Shown piece by piece: positions 16,742-29,200 of a stretch of DNA of 64,000 bases. Under the pieces are notes generated by a model, which worked only from the letters and a program-made list of their open reading frames with translations, ran no database searches and was not told where the DNA came from. The stretch lies in the NCBI GenBank assembly GCA_002418285.1, contig DIDT01000037.1:1-64000 (forward strand). Direction: 5' to 3'. This stretch comes from Phycisphaerales bacterium UBA5793 (lineage in GTDB: Bacteria > Planctomycetota > Phycisphaerae > Phycisphaerales > UBA5793). Positions within the stretch are counted from its first letter, which is position 1; every line of letters starts with the position of its first letter. The position numbers and the translations under genes are program-made.

Positions 16742-16975
16742 TGGAAAAGACCCCTTTTGTTCGACCGACGGAGCGGCCGGTCCAGCCTTGGCGGAATCGG
16801 TCCTCAACCCCGGTGGCTCCGGTCGCCACCATCGGGTCTCTTTTTCAGACGCACGAATCCGGCGGAAGTTCCCCGCGAGGCGGGATTTGACCGTCGCAGG
16901 AGCTTGAAAACACAACCCCGGCAGGGATTCTACCGGCCCATTACGATCAAATCGCGGTTTTCTTCATCACCAGGC

Positions 16976-18232
16976 TCATTTCGACAGCAAATCCCTGGCG
17001 AGTCGCAAGCCGGCCTCCGTGCTGTCAATCTGGCCCTCCAATTGCTCGTCATACACGGTATCGAGCACGCGCTTGAACCTCGGTCCGGGCTGATGGCCCG
17101 CCGCAACCAGATCATCGCCGGTGACCAACGGGGTCGGCGCCAGCCCCCCGGCATGCTGGCGCAACTCCTCCACCTCCATGGCGATCGCATGATGGAGTTC
17201 CGAATCGACCGCCCTTAGCACGGCCAGCATTGCGCCAAACCAAGTCCCCGCCGCCAGTCGCTTGCGTTGGGCGACGCGCAGCACCCTCCACTCTTCCCGC
17301 ACGCGAGGCAGATCACGAAGTACACTCCGCAAGCCGTCGCGCTCTTCATTACTGAGCACAAGTGCATTTCGCCAACGGCCCACGAGGTCGCGGTGGTGGG
17401 AATGACGATCCACAGCCCAAGCCGCCAGGGAGGCGACCAGGATCATGGCCTGCCCCCCGGGCTGACTGAGCTTCAGTGCGCTCACGGACGTCGGCTCCGC
17501 GTCATAGTGCGGCTCATCGAGTACCGGCGCGTCGAGGCCAAGTTCGTGAAGCAACTTCACCGCCCGCCCCCGATGTCTGTCGAGGAGCATCAGCCGGATT
17601 TCCTGGCCAATGCGTTCGCGGCTGACGCCCCGCAGTTCAGCCGCATCGCGCCGCACAGCCTCGGCCGTGGCGGGATGGATGCCGAACTCAAAGCGGGCAG
17701 CGAATCGCACGGCTCGCAGTGCACGGAGATGATCTTCCCCAAGCCGTGCCGCCGGATCACCGATCGCCCGAATGACGCCGGCGTCGATATCGGCGCGACC
17801 GCCGACAAAATCGATCACCTCATTGGTCTCCGGGTCCATGAACAACCCGTTGATGGTGAAGTCGCGGCGCCGAGCGTCGCTCTCGGCGTCGGTGAATGTC
17901 ACCGAGTCGGGCCGGCGACTGTCCGCATACCCGGACTCGTGCCGAAAGGTCGCGACCTCCACGGTACAACCCTGCTCGCGCACGAGGATGACGCCGAAGT
18001 GCTCGCCCACCGCCTGCGTATTGCGGAAGATCTGTCGCACGCGCTCGGGCCGCGCGTCAGTAGCGACATCGTAGTCCTTCGGCGTGTGACCCATGACCTC
18101 ATCGCGCACGCACCCGCCGGCGAGGTAGGCGACAAAGCCCTGCCCGCGCAAAGTGCGGACGATGTGCGTCGCCGCCCGTCGCCCGGGGGAGTCGGGCGTA
18201 TTCGATGGTCCGGATTGGTTGGCGCCGGTCAT
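16976..18232 (-). CDS. CCA tRNA nucleotidyltransferase / poly(A) polymerase family
   Basis: 418 residues from ATG 18232. Class II nucleotidyltransferase fold: LAGGCVRDEVMGH, then DYDVAT with the catalytic aspartates, TVEVATFRHE, RRRDFTINGLFMDP and GEDHLRALRAVRFAARF. These motifs are shared by CCA-adding enzymes and bacterial poly(A) polymerases, and the sequence alone does not decide between them; a CCA-adding (or A-adding) role on tRNA is most common. A TTG at 18280 would add 16 residues and overlap the upstream HEAT gene by 7 nt; it has no ribosome site either. The C-terminal half is helical with no obvious HD phosphohydrolase motif. Confidence 0.85.
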   Translation of the reverse strand: MTGANQSGPSNTPDSPGRRAATHIVRTLRGQGFVAYLAGGCVRDEVMGHTPKDYDVATDARPERVRQIFRNTQAVGEHFGVILVREQGCTVEVATFRHESGYADSRRPDSVTFTDAESDARRRDFTINGLFMDPETNEVIDFVGGRADIDAGVIRAIGDPAARLGEDHLRALRAVRFAARFEFGIHPATAEAVRRDAAELRGVSRERIGQEIRLMLLDRHRGRAVKLLHELGLDAPVLDEPHYDAEPTSVSALKLSQPGGQAMILVASLAAWAVDRHSHHRDLVGRWRNALVLSNEERDGLRSVLRDLPRVREEWRVLRVAQRKRLAAGTWFGAMLAVLRAVDSELHHAIAMEVEELRQHAGGLAPTPLVTGDDLVAAGHQPGPRFKRVLDTVYDEQLEGQIDSTEAGLRLARDLLSK

Positions 18233-18273
18233 GTCGGGCAAGTGTAGGGGATCGCGGGCAAATGGCGGATCTG

Positions 18274-19647
18274 CTACCAAGGGCGGTGTGCAGCGACATA
18301 GTCATCCAGCCAGTAGGTCAAGTTATCATCCAACGATTGATCGAGATTCGTCTCCTGAAGCGGGGCTTGGAATGCCCGACCCAGCTTTGGCAGGACCCAA
18401 GGGCGCCGAGCCGGCGCCGACGCCGCGCCAAGATCGAACAGAAGCAGGTCTACCAGCAGGGCCTGCTGGACATCAGGGGTCGCTGCACGGGTTGCTTCAA
18501 GACGAGCGGTCACGGTTGGACCGAACGCAGCCATCGCCGGGGCGACGAACTTGGCATCGCCCGAGATGTCATTGTCCTGCAGACACTCCACGAGGATCGG
18601 GTAGGCGACGTCGAGCGACTCAATGTCCGCGAGGTGACCGCACACCACCGCGCAGAGAAGCCGTTGCTGTGGATCGTCGGTTGTGCCCAGGATCCGCCGG
18701 ATTCGGCGTCGAACCGCTGGCTCGGCGGCCCCGTGTCGGTAGAGGTAGTTCATGCCGACCACCGCGTTCCGGTAGTACCACTCGCTGTCGTCGCGGAGCG
18801 CCTCGAGGGCCACATCAACGGTCAGAGGCTCCGCTGCCGTAGGTTCGCACCTCTCCTCAATCCTCGCCAAGGCAATGAACGCGAGTTGACGCTGCTGCCA
18901 ATCCGTAGAGCGCAGGGCATCGAACAGAGCAGGACGAGCCACGTCGACCATTTCGTCGAGCTGCCTCATGGCGACGTAGGCATTCCACTCCACTGCATCG
19001 CTGTGCAGGTCAGTGACGAGCAGCCTCGCCAGCCTGGACGCCACCCACTTTGATTCACCTCCATCGTTCACACGCTTGGACAACTCGCGGCGCAACGCGA
19101 TCTCGTGCCACGGCATGCCCGCCTGCTGAATGGCGACCAGCGCGTAGGTCGGCGTCCAGGGGATCCACTTCTCGGTTCGCGACGAAACGGCAATCAGGCA
19201 GCCCGTGCCCACAAGCAGGCACGCCAGCGCCGCCCGCCCCGGGCGGAACCGGTACCGCCCGCGATGCACGCGCCTCGGCGTCGTGATCTGCCCGCATTCC
19301 GGGCAGCGGACATCACCCCGTTCGTTGAGCGGTGGCTGGCGCGACAAGTCGTACCCGCATGTCTGCCAGAGAAAGTACCGGTAGGGCAGGAGCAGGTCGA
19401 ACCACCAACTTGCGTGGGAAGTCGGACAGTAGCCCAAAGCACTCTCGCGTTGCCGGCGGCCCCCGCCGCGAATGGGCACGAGGCGCACGGCCACCCAGAT
19501 GAACGCCAGCAGCGCCAGCGACATCAGTGCCATGGCAACATAGAGCAGGACGCGATCGAGCAACACGGTTGGCCCGTCCTCACCATCGCCGTTCGTCGCT
19601 GGCCAGAGTGAGAAGGGCTTGCGACGTTCGGCTACCTGTTCCATCAT
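18274..19647 (-). CDS. Membrane protein with degenerate zinc ribbon and HEAT-like repeats
   Basis: 457 residues. One membrane helix at about 30-55, then a cytoplasmic segment with TCGYDLSRQPP and RCPECGQ, a version of the CxxCGYDL...CPECG ribbon in which the first cysteine is missing. A second hydrophobic helix lies near 140-155, and from about 190 to 440 the protein is helical with paired-helix units resembling HEAT repeats (RPALFDALRSTDWQQRQLAF). It is the first gene after the secretin-lipoprotein end of the T2SS-like operon, separated by 47 bp, so co-transcription is possible. A small hairpin (19649-19664) lies immediately before its start codon where a ribosome site is expected. Function unknown. 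Confidence 0.6.
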   Translation of the reverse strand: MMEQVAERRKPFSLWPATNGDGEDGPTVLLDRVLLYVAMALMSLALLAFIWVAVRLVPIRGGGRRQRESALGYCPTSHASWWFDLLLPYRYFLWQTCGYDLSRQPPLNERGDVRCPECGQITTPRRVHRGRYRFRPGRAALACLLVGTGCLIAVSSRTEKWIPWTPTYALVAIQQAGMPWHEIALRRELSKRVNDGGESKWVASRLARLLVTDLHSDAVEWNAYVAMRQLDEMVDVARPALFDALRSTDWQQRQLAFIALARIEERCEPTAAEPLTVDVALEALRDDSEWYYRNAVVGMNYLYRHGAAEPAVRRRIRRILGTTDDPQQRLLCAVVCGHLADIESLDVAYPILVECLQDNDISGDAKFVAPAMAAFGPTVTARLEATRAATPDVQQALLVDLLLFDLGAASAPARRPWVLPKLGRAFQAPLQETNLDQSLDDNLTYWLDDYVAAHRPW

Positions 19648-19694
19648 CGCACACTGCGGTGTGCCGACCTCAAAAAAAGTCGCACAATGACGCG

Positions 19695-20249
19695 CTACCG
19701 GCCGGGGTGATCGAGGTGCACCGTGGACAAGCCGGAGGTGATCACCTTGCGGCCGGGCTGGACGAACTTGGCGACGAAGTCGGCGGATTCGATGTTGAGG
19801 TTGTCGCCGGCTCGATGATCTTCATCGAGGAGTGAGACTTCGATGTAATAGCATGGACCGGGAAGGGCTTTGGCGCGCGCGGCCCGCAACTTCTCGGGTG
19901 GAAAGACCCATTCGCGCAGCGGAAGGGCTTCGGCGTTGGAGTAGTCCCCGACGCGGTACAACGAGATGGTGAGCGTGCCATCTTCGTGCAGCGGGAAGGG
20001 ATAGGGCTCGGACCAGAGGTAGACGGTGGCGTCGAGGCGGTCGCCCATCCCGTTGCCGTTCATGTCGCGCGCGTAAAGCGTGGGCGCGAAGGCGATGCGG
20101 TTCACGATCAGGGATCGCGGCTGGCTTGGTATCTCCGCGGGCTGCGGGGCGAGCGGTTCCTGTCCGGCTTCGTACTCCGTCACGCATCCGGCGAGGGAAC
20201 AAACAGCGGTCAGCAGAGCGAGGCTGAGGGTGAATTGAGCGATTCTCAC
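19695..20249 (-). CDS. Lipoprotein, candidate pilotin of the giant secretin
   Basis: 184 residues, GTG start. Signal peptide with lipobox LAGC and lipidated Cys22. The mature protein has a Pro-rich linker and one beta-rich domain (PRSLIVNRIAFAPTLYAR, DATVYLWSEPYPFPLHEDG, TLTISLYRVGD). Its start overlaps the secretin stop by 4 nt (GTGA), so the two are translationally coupled and probably made in fixed proportion. Secretins often need a lipoprotein (pilotin) to reach the outer membrane, and gene order makes this the obvious candidate. It does not resemble PulS/GspS or PilF by eye, so the role is inference. Confidence 0.6.
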   Translation of the reverse strand: MRIAQFTLSLALLTAVCSLAGCVTEYEAGQEPLAPQPAEIPSQPRSLIVNRIAFAPTLYARDMNGNGMGDRLDATVYLWSEPYPFPLHEDGTLTISLYRVGDYSNAEALPLREWVFPPEKLRAARAKALPGPCYYIEVSLLDEDHRAGDNLNIESADFVAKFVQPGRKVITSGLSTVHLDHPGR

Positions 20250-23200
20250 TGCTTGTCCTCCTTTGCGGGATCGGGCTCAGTGATCATCTGCTCATCACGC
20301 TTGCGATCTTCACCGGTCTTCTTCTTGCCGGTACCCTGTTCAATCCAGAGCGACGGATCGATGCGGCCGGAGCGGATCTGGTCCTTGGTCTCTTTGGGCA
20401 CCGTCATGTCGATGATCGCGTCGTCGGTGTACTTCTTGGCGTCCTCGACCGAGTTGACGACGTGCGGCGTGATGACCACGAGGAACTCCGTCTTCTCGCG
20501 GCGGTGCAGGCGGGTGCGGAACGGCAGGCCGAGGATGGGAATGTCGCCGAAGAACGGGACCTTCTGGTTGCGTGTTTCGGTCCGCGTCGAAAAGAGCCCG
20601 CCAATGACAACGGTTTGGCCATCCTTGACGGTGACAACGGTGTCGACCTTGCGGGTGTCGATGATCGGCGCCTGGAAGTCTTCGCTGATCTGTGTGGTCC
20701 GGGCCGAAAGGCTTGAGATCTCGGGCTTGACCTCCATGCGCACGAATCGATCAGGACTGATTGAAGGCAGGACGTCGAGAATAATACCGATGTCTTGCCG
20801 CGCAACGTTCGATCGAGCTGTGCCATTATCAGAAACCTGCACATCCTCGACGATGCCGATGTTCTGACCAACCTGGAAGTTCGCGTTGACGTTGTTGTTC
20901 ACGAGAATCTGCGGGCGGCTGAGCACTTCGAGACGACCCTGCGCCTCCAGAGCCCGAACAAGTAGCTCAAGATCGTCCGTGGAAACGGAGAGGTTTGGCA
21001 CGCCGAGCCCCGAGAGCGTCGCCGCAGCAAGACCGAACGACGAGGAGGCGGTCACGCGATCACCCCGGAAGGGGCCGACTGTCAAGTCCATCCCCCACTG
21101 CTCGTCCGAGTCGAGCGTAACCTCGGCGAGCATGACGGAGATGAGCACCTGCGGCGGGTTCTTGTCGAGTTCATCAATGATGCCCTGGATCTTCTCCATG
21201 TAGCGCGGCGAGGCGGAGATCATCAGCGTGTTCGATTCGGTCACACCCACCACCGATACTTCACGTTCGAGCTGCTGCAGGATCGAGCCGGCTCGATCGG
21301 GGCCGAGCGTACGCAGTATGCGTTCCTGTTCCTGGGTCAGGAAGGTGTTGAGCGCCTGAGCGACGTCGACGGCGCGCGCGTTGCGCAGCGGGTACACCTT
21401 TTCTTCGCGGCGCGTGCCGATCTTTGAATCGAGTTCGGTGATGACCTCTTCGACGAGATCGAGGTAGCGTGGTGTGCCCGAGACGATGAGACTATTGGTT
21501 CGCGGATCCACGGTCATGGATAGTTGCTGCCGCTCATCGGTGGCGGTGACAAGCTCGGTGTCATTAAACGTGGCAACAACGTTCGGATCGGGAAGACTTG
21601 GAGCCGCGTTGGGGTCATCGTCGCGAGGTCGCAGAATCAGCCCCTGATCGCGCAAATTGAAGAGTTGGCCGAGCAGTTCGGCCATCTGCACGGCATCGGA
21701 ATTGACCAGTTCGAAGATTCGAACCCGCTTGGAGCCCGTCTCGGAGGAATCGAGTTCATCAATCAGCTCGCGAATCATTCGCATCGATGACGATGGCGCG
21801 GAGACGACGATCGAGTTGGTTCGCAGATCGGGCGTGAAGCGGATCGCTTCGCGCACGGCGAGCGACACTTCGGCTTCTGTGGGCTCACCTTCGGGCTTGG
21901 GGCCGAGCTTCTCGCGGGCGGTGTCACGGATGAAGCGGATGATGGTCGCCTGGTCCTGGTTCGTCGCGCCGCGCCGTCCGCCCGAGAGGACGTTCTCGAG
22001 CAGCGGAACGATTTCGATCGCGTTGGCGGCCTTGAGCGGGATCATCTGGATCTCGCGGACATCCGTGACCTGGGTCGATTCGAGTTCATTGATGAGGTTA
22101 CGAATCGAGGCGATATCGGCCGCGGGCGCGGAGATGGCAATGGCATTGAGACGCATGTCCGGTGACACACGGATGGTGCCGGCCCCGCGCGTGCGATTGG
22201 CCTCGGTCACGTACAGGGCGTTGAGCTGATCGACCATGCGATCGGCGCGCGAATTGCGCAAGGTGATAATCTCGACCTCGGCGCCAGTGGCCGCGAAGTT
22301 CTCTGCGTCTCCGAGAGTCGTAATCAGGCCGCGGATGATTTCAAGGTTCTCATCACTGCCGGCGACAATGAGGCTGTTCGTCGCGATGTCCGCCTCGATG
22401 ACCGTGCGATCCTGCACGCCGGCCGATTCACCTAGCGATCGTTCGCGCTCGCGCATCAGCGTCGTAAGCCGCGGTGCCAGCGTCTCGACGCGCTGGCCGG
22501 TGACGGGGATGACGTGCAGGCTCAGAGCTGGGTTGAACGGTGCATTCTCGAGTTGCTTTACGAGTTCGTGAATGCGCTTCAGATCCTCGGCGCTGGCGGT
22601 CACCAGCAGGCTGTTGGTGCGCGAATCAGTAAGAATCAGCGGCTTCTCACGGGCCGACAGCTCGTTGGGCAGATCAGCGTACTGGCGATCCATCACGCGT
22701 TGAATCGTGTCGGCCACCTTGGCGGCGTTGCCGCGACTGAGCGGAACAATCTGCACATCGTTGGCGGTCGAGCCTCGCGTGTTCTCCAGGGCATTGGCCA
22801 GCTGCTCGATGACTTCGTAGCTCTCGTTTCCCGCAGTGACAAGCAGGCTGTTCGTGCGCGAGTCGGCGACGATAACGGCCTGCTGCTGGTCAGCCGTCTC
22901 AGGTTCGGTCTGACGAAGACGCTCGAGACGGGAATCCATGAGACGCTGAATGAGCGGTGCGATGATCGTGGCCGACGCATTGCTTAGACGAATCATGCGG
23001 ATGTCGTGCAGTTCGGCGGTCTGCTCCGTGTCGAGCGACCGAAGGAGCATCTCGGCCACGGCAAAACTGCGCGGACTCGTGGTGATGATCAGCGAGTTCG
23101 TTCGCTCGTCGGCCTGCACCGCAAGGCGATCCTCATCCCGAATCGCGCCCGTCTGGGCCTGACGGTCAAACAGGCCGGTAAGAATCGAGGCGACGCGGCT

Positions 23201-26200
23201 GGCGGTCGCATGGCCGAGCGGGTAGATGCGAACGGCGCTGCTTGGCGCGGCGGCGGGCACATCAAGCATGGCAACCAACTCGCCAACTGCATCGATGTTC
23301 TCCGGCGTGCCGACGACGATCAGCGCGTTAAGTTTGGCGTCCGGGCGTATGACCAGGCGCGTCATGGGTACGAAGAGGTCGGCATCGACCATTTCATCGG
23401 GCCCACCGCCGCGCTTGGCGATGCGCAGGCGGCCAACCTGCTTCTGCATGGCCTGGGCTTCGGGTCCGGTCGCCTGGCCGCGCACAAGGACTTCATCAAG
23501 CGCTGCGGCCAGTTCATCGGCATCGGCGTGGCGAAGCAGCAGCACGCGAGGCTCGACCCACTTGGCCGCGATGTCGCTGTCGAGCTTGTCGATCAGCACT
23601 TCGACGAGAGCAACCGAAGCCTCACGTCCGGCGACGATAAGCGTATTGGTCCGTTCATCCACGGTCATCGCTACCTCTTCGAGCAGCGCACCGCCGACTT
23701 CAGTCTGCGGGCGCCCTTCGACCTTGCTGCCCGGCTGGGTCGCGAGCTTGCGACCCTGCGAGAACAGATCTTGTGCGATCGATTTCATCATCGTCGCTGA
23801 GATGTTGCTGAGCGGAAACAGTCGCAGCGTAACCGCTTCGGTCACGGGCAGTTTGTCGAACATGCGAACGATCTCTTCGAGCGATTCGCAGTTGGCTGGC
23901 GTCGAACTGATGAGAATGCCGTTGACATTGGGCGCAGGCAGCACGCGGATGGGCTGGGTGAGATCGAGATCGAGATCACCCTGCAGTGCACCGTCCCGAC
24001 GCAGGCTCAGACGGCGTACCTGCTCTTTGATGGCGGCCGCCATCGGCGTGTTGGCGTGCTGTTCGCCGGGCTTGAGCATGTCGCGGATGATCGTCGAAAC
24101 AGCGCCGGCCTCGGCTTGGTGCAATTCGATAAGTCGAACCTGCGCCTGCGCGAAGTCGGGCGCAGCGTCGAGTGCAGCGATAATCGACAGAATTCGCTCA
24201 CGATCCCCGGGGTTGCCCACCACCGCGAGCGCACGCCGTCCGGGAAGGACGGAAACCTTGAGCGGTTCGCCGAGAATGCCTGTCGCGCCCTGACGCTGCT
24301 TGTCGAGATCAAGCGATTCGAGGATGCGCTTCATCTCCTCGGGTGACACATTCTCGACTGGCACGACGAAGATCTGCTGCCCGCCGGCCGGGCCGAGGCG
24401 ATCAAGTTCTTCGACGACTTCGGCGATCTGTGAATAGAGCCGGGCCGACGAAGCGATGACCAGACTGTTGGCGACGCTGTCCACTTCGATCGCAAGGGGC
24501 TCATCCATCGACTTGGCCGTGGCGGCAAAGGTCTGGCGAATGGCCTCAGCTACGCGCGGCGCACTGGCCTTGGCCAATGACAGCACGCGGACCGTCATAC
24601 CTTCCTTGCGCGAGGTCTGCTCAATAGCGCGAGCGAGCGCTTCGATCTGCGAGAACTCCTCCGCTTCGGCGCGGACGATGATCGTGTTCGACGCGGCATC
24701 CGCCGTGATGACGACGGTCTTGCGGCCGCTGCGGCGTCCACCGCCTCCGCGCTCGTCGCCGTACATGCTGGTGAGCGTTGCGGCGACATCGGCGGCCTTG
24801 GCCTCATTGAGCGGAATGAGTTGAGCCGGTGGCAACTTGGCGTAATCGGCCACGTCAAGATTTGTCACAATCGCCCGGATCTTCTCGAGATTGCGTCGAG
24901 AAGCGGAGACGATGATGGAATTGGTCAGCGGCTCTGCGGCAGCGCGGACAACGTCGGTATCGTCGACCAGAATGCGCGGAGCATTATCGCCGCCATTGCC
25001 CTGGTCGGCATTGGGTCGACGGCCCCCCTGATCGCCGCCGCGACGCGGCTCGATCTGCGGCGCAAAGGCCTGGTTGATGGCCGTGCTGACCGAGGATGAA
25101 TCGGCGTAGCGCAGGGCGATGACCTCGAGCTGCAGGGTGGTGTCGTACTCTTCGCCGTCGAGCTTGGCGATGAGTTCGCGGATGCCGGGCCACTCGCCCT
25201 CTTCGGCCGAGATGACGAGGCTGTTGCTGGCCGGATCGGGAACGATTGATACGTTCTGCTTGGACGGCGTGTCGGCTTCGAAGGCATAGCGGCCGTAGAA
25301 GACGTCCAGCGCCTGGGCCACTTTCTGCGCCTGAGCAAATTTGAGCGGGACGAATTCAGTCGTCCGCACCGTCTTGGCCGGCAGGTCGATCTGCTTGAGG
25401 ATCTGCTCGACTTCGCTGTGTTGTTCGGCGGTCGCGGCGATGATGAGACTGTTGTCTCGCGGCGAGGTCGAAACCGTCGGAGCGGGGTCGCCTGATGAGC
25501 CGGCTCCCCGCTGGCTCAACAGAGTGGACAAGGTCATGCGAACATCGCTGGCGACGATGTTTTCGAGTGGATAGATGCGATACTCGCGCACACTCTTGAC
25601 CGGCGCTTCGTCGAGTTCGCCAACGAAGCGGGCGATCAGCGGCATCGACTCGGGCGTGGCGACGACGATCACCGCATTGTTGCGGGTGTTTGCCGTGATG
25701 CGGGCGTCGATCTCGATCGGTTGAGCGCCCTCCTCCTGCCCTTCGAGCATGAAGCGAGTGACTTCCTGTTGAATGTTGCGAGCCCGTCCGCCGCGCGGCG
25801 GCTGGCGGGTCAGGTCGAACGCGTCGGTCAGCACCTGTGCCACTTCCGGCGCCCGGGCGTTGGCCAGCGCAAAGGTCTGGATGAGTTTGACCGTTCCGGC
25901 GGGGGGAGCATCCACCATCGCGAGCACGGCGTCAATCTCGTTGAAGCGATCCTCGGGTGCGCTGATGACGATGCTGTTGGTGCGGGCGTCGGCGGTAATG
26001 AGCACCTGACGAGCCACCGGCTCGCTGCGCGTGGGGAAGAGATCGCGCAGGGTGCGCATCGCTTCGTTGGCATCGCCAAACTCCAGCACGTGCAGCCGGA
26101 AGGAGCGATCATCGCCCTCGCTCGGCACGTCGATGCTCGCCAGCAGGTCGCGAATGGTGGCGATCTGGACGGCGGAGGCGGAGACGACAATCTTGCCCGA

Positions 26201-29200
26201 GTCGTTGGCCGGTGTCATGGTGATGCCGGGATCCGGCAGATTGGCGGCCCGGGCGCGATCGTTGAAGAAGCGAATGAGGCTCTGGGTGACGTCGCTCGGA
26301 CGCGCATGGGCCAGTGTGAGAATCTCGATCGTCTGGTCGGGGCGCAACGATGCTTTGTCGAGCTCGGCGACGAATGACGCAATGCCATCGAGATCCGATT
26401 CGCGACCAGAAACGATGAGCAGCTTGTTGTCTGGATCGGAAATGATCTTTACTTCGTCAGGGTCTGGCGGGTAATACCACCACGAATTCTGATTCGAAGC
26501 GCCATAGCTCTCACGCACGGCCCGACTGATCACGCCGACGTCGCCATTGTCGATCTTGAGAATGCGAACGGAGCGGGCAGCCTTCTGATCGGCGGGCGCA
26601 TCGAGGGCGCGGATCACGTTTTCGATGAGATCGAAGTTCTCACCCGTGCCGCTGACCACCAGCGAATTGGTGCGTCGGTCTGCCTGGATGCTGATCTTGC
26701 CACGCGATTCCGACCGACCACCCCAGCGACCAAGATTGTCATCGTAAGTCAGCTCCCACCCCATGCTGCTGACGATCTGGGAGATGTCATCGGCCTTGGC
26801 AAACTTCAGCGGAATGATCTCGTACTTCAGATCCTGCGCTTCGCTCGGCGCGTCGAAGGCCGTGAGCAGGTCCTGCATTTCGGCAAAGTCGGCGTCAGAC
26901 GCCGCAACGAACACCGTGCTGGAGCGCTGATCCCCAACGACGCTTATGCGCCGCGGCGGGCGCGGTTGTCCAGGCCGCTGATTCAGCCGGGCGCGGTCCT
27001 CGAAAAACTGCTGCAGCGCGGTCGCAGCTCGCTGCGCATCGGCCCGCTGCAATTTGATGGCGCGAATCGGCAGTTCCTTGGTCTCAAAGCGATCAACCTC
27101 CTTAACGACATCCTGGATCGCCTGAAGATCCTCTTCATTGGCTCGAATGAGCAGTAATTGCGACGGATCATCAGGAACGATGACGATGCGGTCGCGCCGC
27201 GTGGGGTCACCGCCGATGATAATCTGATCGATGATTTGCTTGAGGCGGCTGGGTGAGGCGCTTTGCGTTTCCAGAATGGTCAGCGGCGGCGCATCTTCGA
27301 TCGGCGTGAAGCGGTTCATCGCCACGAGCACGCGACCAATGATCTCAAAGTCAATGTCATTGGCGCTGACAATCAGTCCGGAGCCGGGCTGATCGGGAAT
27401 CACGGCAACTTCGCCCGTGAGCCCTCCCGCCGCGCCGCGTCGGCGCATCTGATTGATGAGGCTATTGACCGTGTTGGCAACCTGGTTGGCATTGGCGCGT
27501 TCATCGAGCGCGATATAGTGAATTTGCTCAGGCAGGCCGGGAAGTTGCGATTGGATCTGCTCCGCCAGGTCTGCCAGCCGCTTGTTGGCCTGCGGCGAGC
27601 CGACCACGATGAGGCTGTTTGATTCTTCATCGACGGCGATGATGATGTCCGGCTCATCCGCGGGCGGGTCGAGGCTGACAATGGACGCGACCAGGGTAGT
27701 CGCCAGCCACTCAGTGATGCTTGGCGCACGGAGCATCGTGTTTGGAATTGAGGCCAGGTCAGCGCCGTTCGATTCGAGTCGGGCGCCATCATCACCCGCC
27801 TTCTCGTCCTTTTCTTTCTGTCGGCGGATCAGTTCATCGACACTGATGATTTCGACTCGAGCGCCACTGCGTTGTTCGAGCAGCCGGCGAAGCGTCTCTG
27901 CCGTTTGAGCCGCGTCCGCCCTTGAGCGATCGATCGGAATCATCCGCACTTCGCGGGATGCAGTGATTGTCGCGTTCTCAAGATCATTGACGATGCGTTC
28001 GATGACGGTGAACTGGTCGGGCGTGCCGCGCACGATCAGGCAATTGCTGCCGGTGTCGACGCGGATCACGGGCGGAGTGACGCTGCCGGCCCCGGTCTCG
28101 TCATCGAGCACAGCCTGCAGGTTGGCGGCCACATCCTGTGCTTTGGCGTTGAGCAGCGGCAATACGCGTATGGAACGAGCCGGGCCAGTGGCAGTCGTGC
28201 CGGGATCGACGTCCAGTTGTCGCACCATTTCCTCAGCCAGATTCAACACCGACGTCGGTGCGCTGACGACCACGGCATTGAGACGAGGTTCCGCGGCGAC
28301 GCGCACATCCGGGCCGAGATCCGGCAGCTGCCAGCCTCGCCGTATGAAGTCGAAGCGCATCCACTGATCCATTTTCTCGCCCTGCAGCAGTTGCTCAACC
28401 ATCGGGGCCACGCGCTCGGCCTGCGCGTTCTTGAGGAACACGGTGCGCACCTGCGGCTGATCGCCGCTCTGGCCCGAGTCGAGGCGACTGATGAGCGTCT
28501 CGATCTCGCGCATCTCGTCGGTTGATGCAGCAACAACGATGGAGTTGGTCGACTCCTCGGCGGTCACGCTGGCAGGACGTCGGGACTCGCCGGCGCCTTG
28601 CCGGGCCTTGAGCAGTGTCTGGATCGCCGGGGCGACATTGCCCGCCTTGGCTTGAACGAGATTAAAAACCTGCAGTTCAACCGTCTCATCGCCGTTGCGC
28701 GGCTGGTCGAATTCTTTGACGATCGCCTGGATGATCTGATGCTGCGATGGCTGTGCGGCGACCAGCAGCGAGTTCGTCGCTTCGACGACTTCAACCAGCG
28801 GCGCCGGACCGATGGTCCCACCCTGAAACGACTTTGAAGCCGAGACGAGATCGTTCAGGAAGGACGCGGCTTTGGCGGCATCGACATTCTGCAATGCGAT
28901 GAGTCGCACATCGCGCCCGGTGCCGAGCGTCTGCTGCAACTGGGTGAGAATGGCCATGTACCGATTCATGGCCGGTGCATCCGCCACGACGTAGAGCACG
29001 CCCGCGGTCGCATCATGATCCACCTTGACATCGCCGAGCGTGGGGTCAGCCTGCCGCTGCTCGCTGTAAATCTGATCGGCGTGAGTAAGTATCTGCGCCG
29101 CGTCGGCATTGCCAATATTGACCACACGGAACTGCACATCGCGCGTCCGCCGCTCGTCGAGGGTCTTGATGATCGAATCGATCACTGGCGCCTGCTCGGG

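Noticed and set aside
15452..17218. Long plus-strand open frame (588 codons) across the protease-like genes
   Set aside because: It runs antisense to the 15392-16741 gene, which has a signal peptide and a paralogue next door. Its own composition (Leu, Val, His-rich with no motif) is that of a mirror frame in GC-rich DNA.
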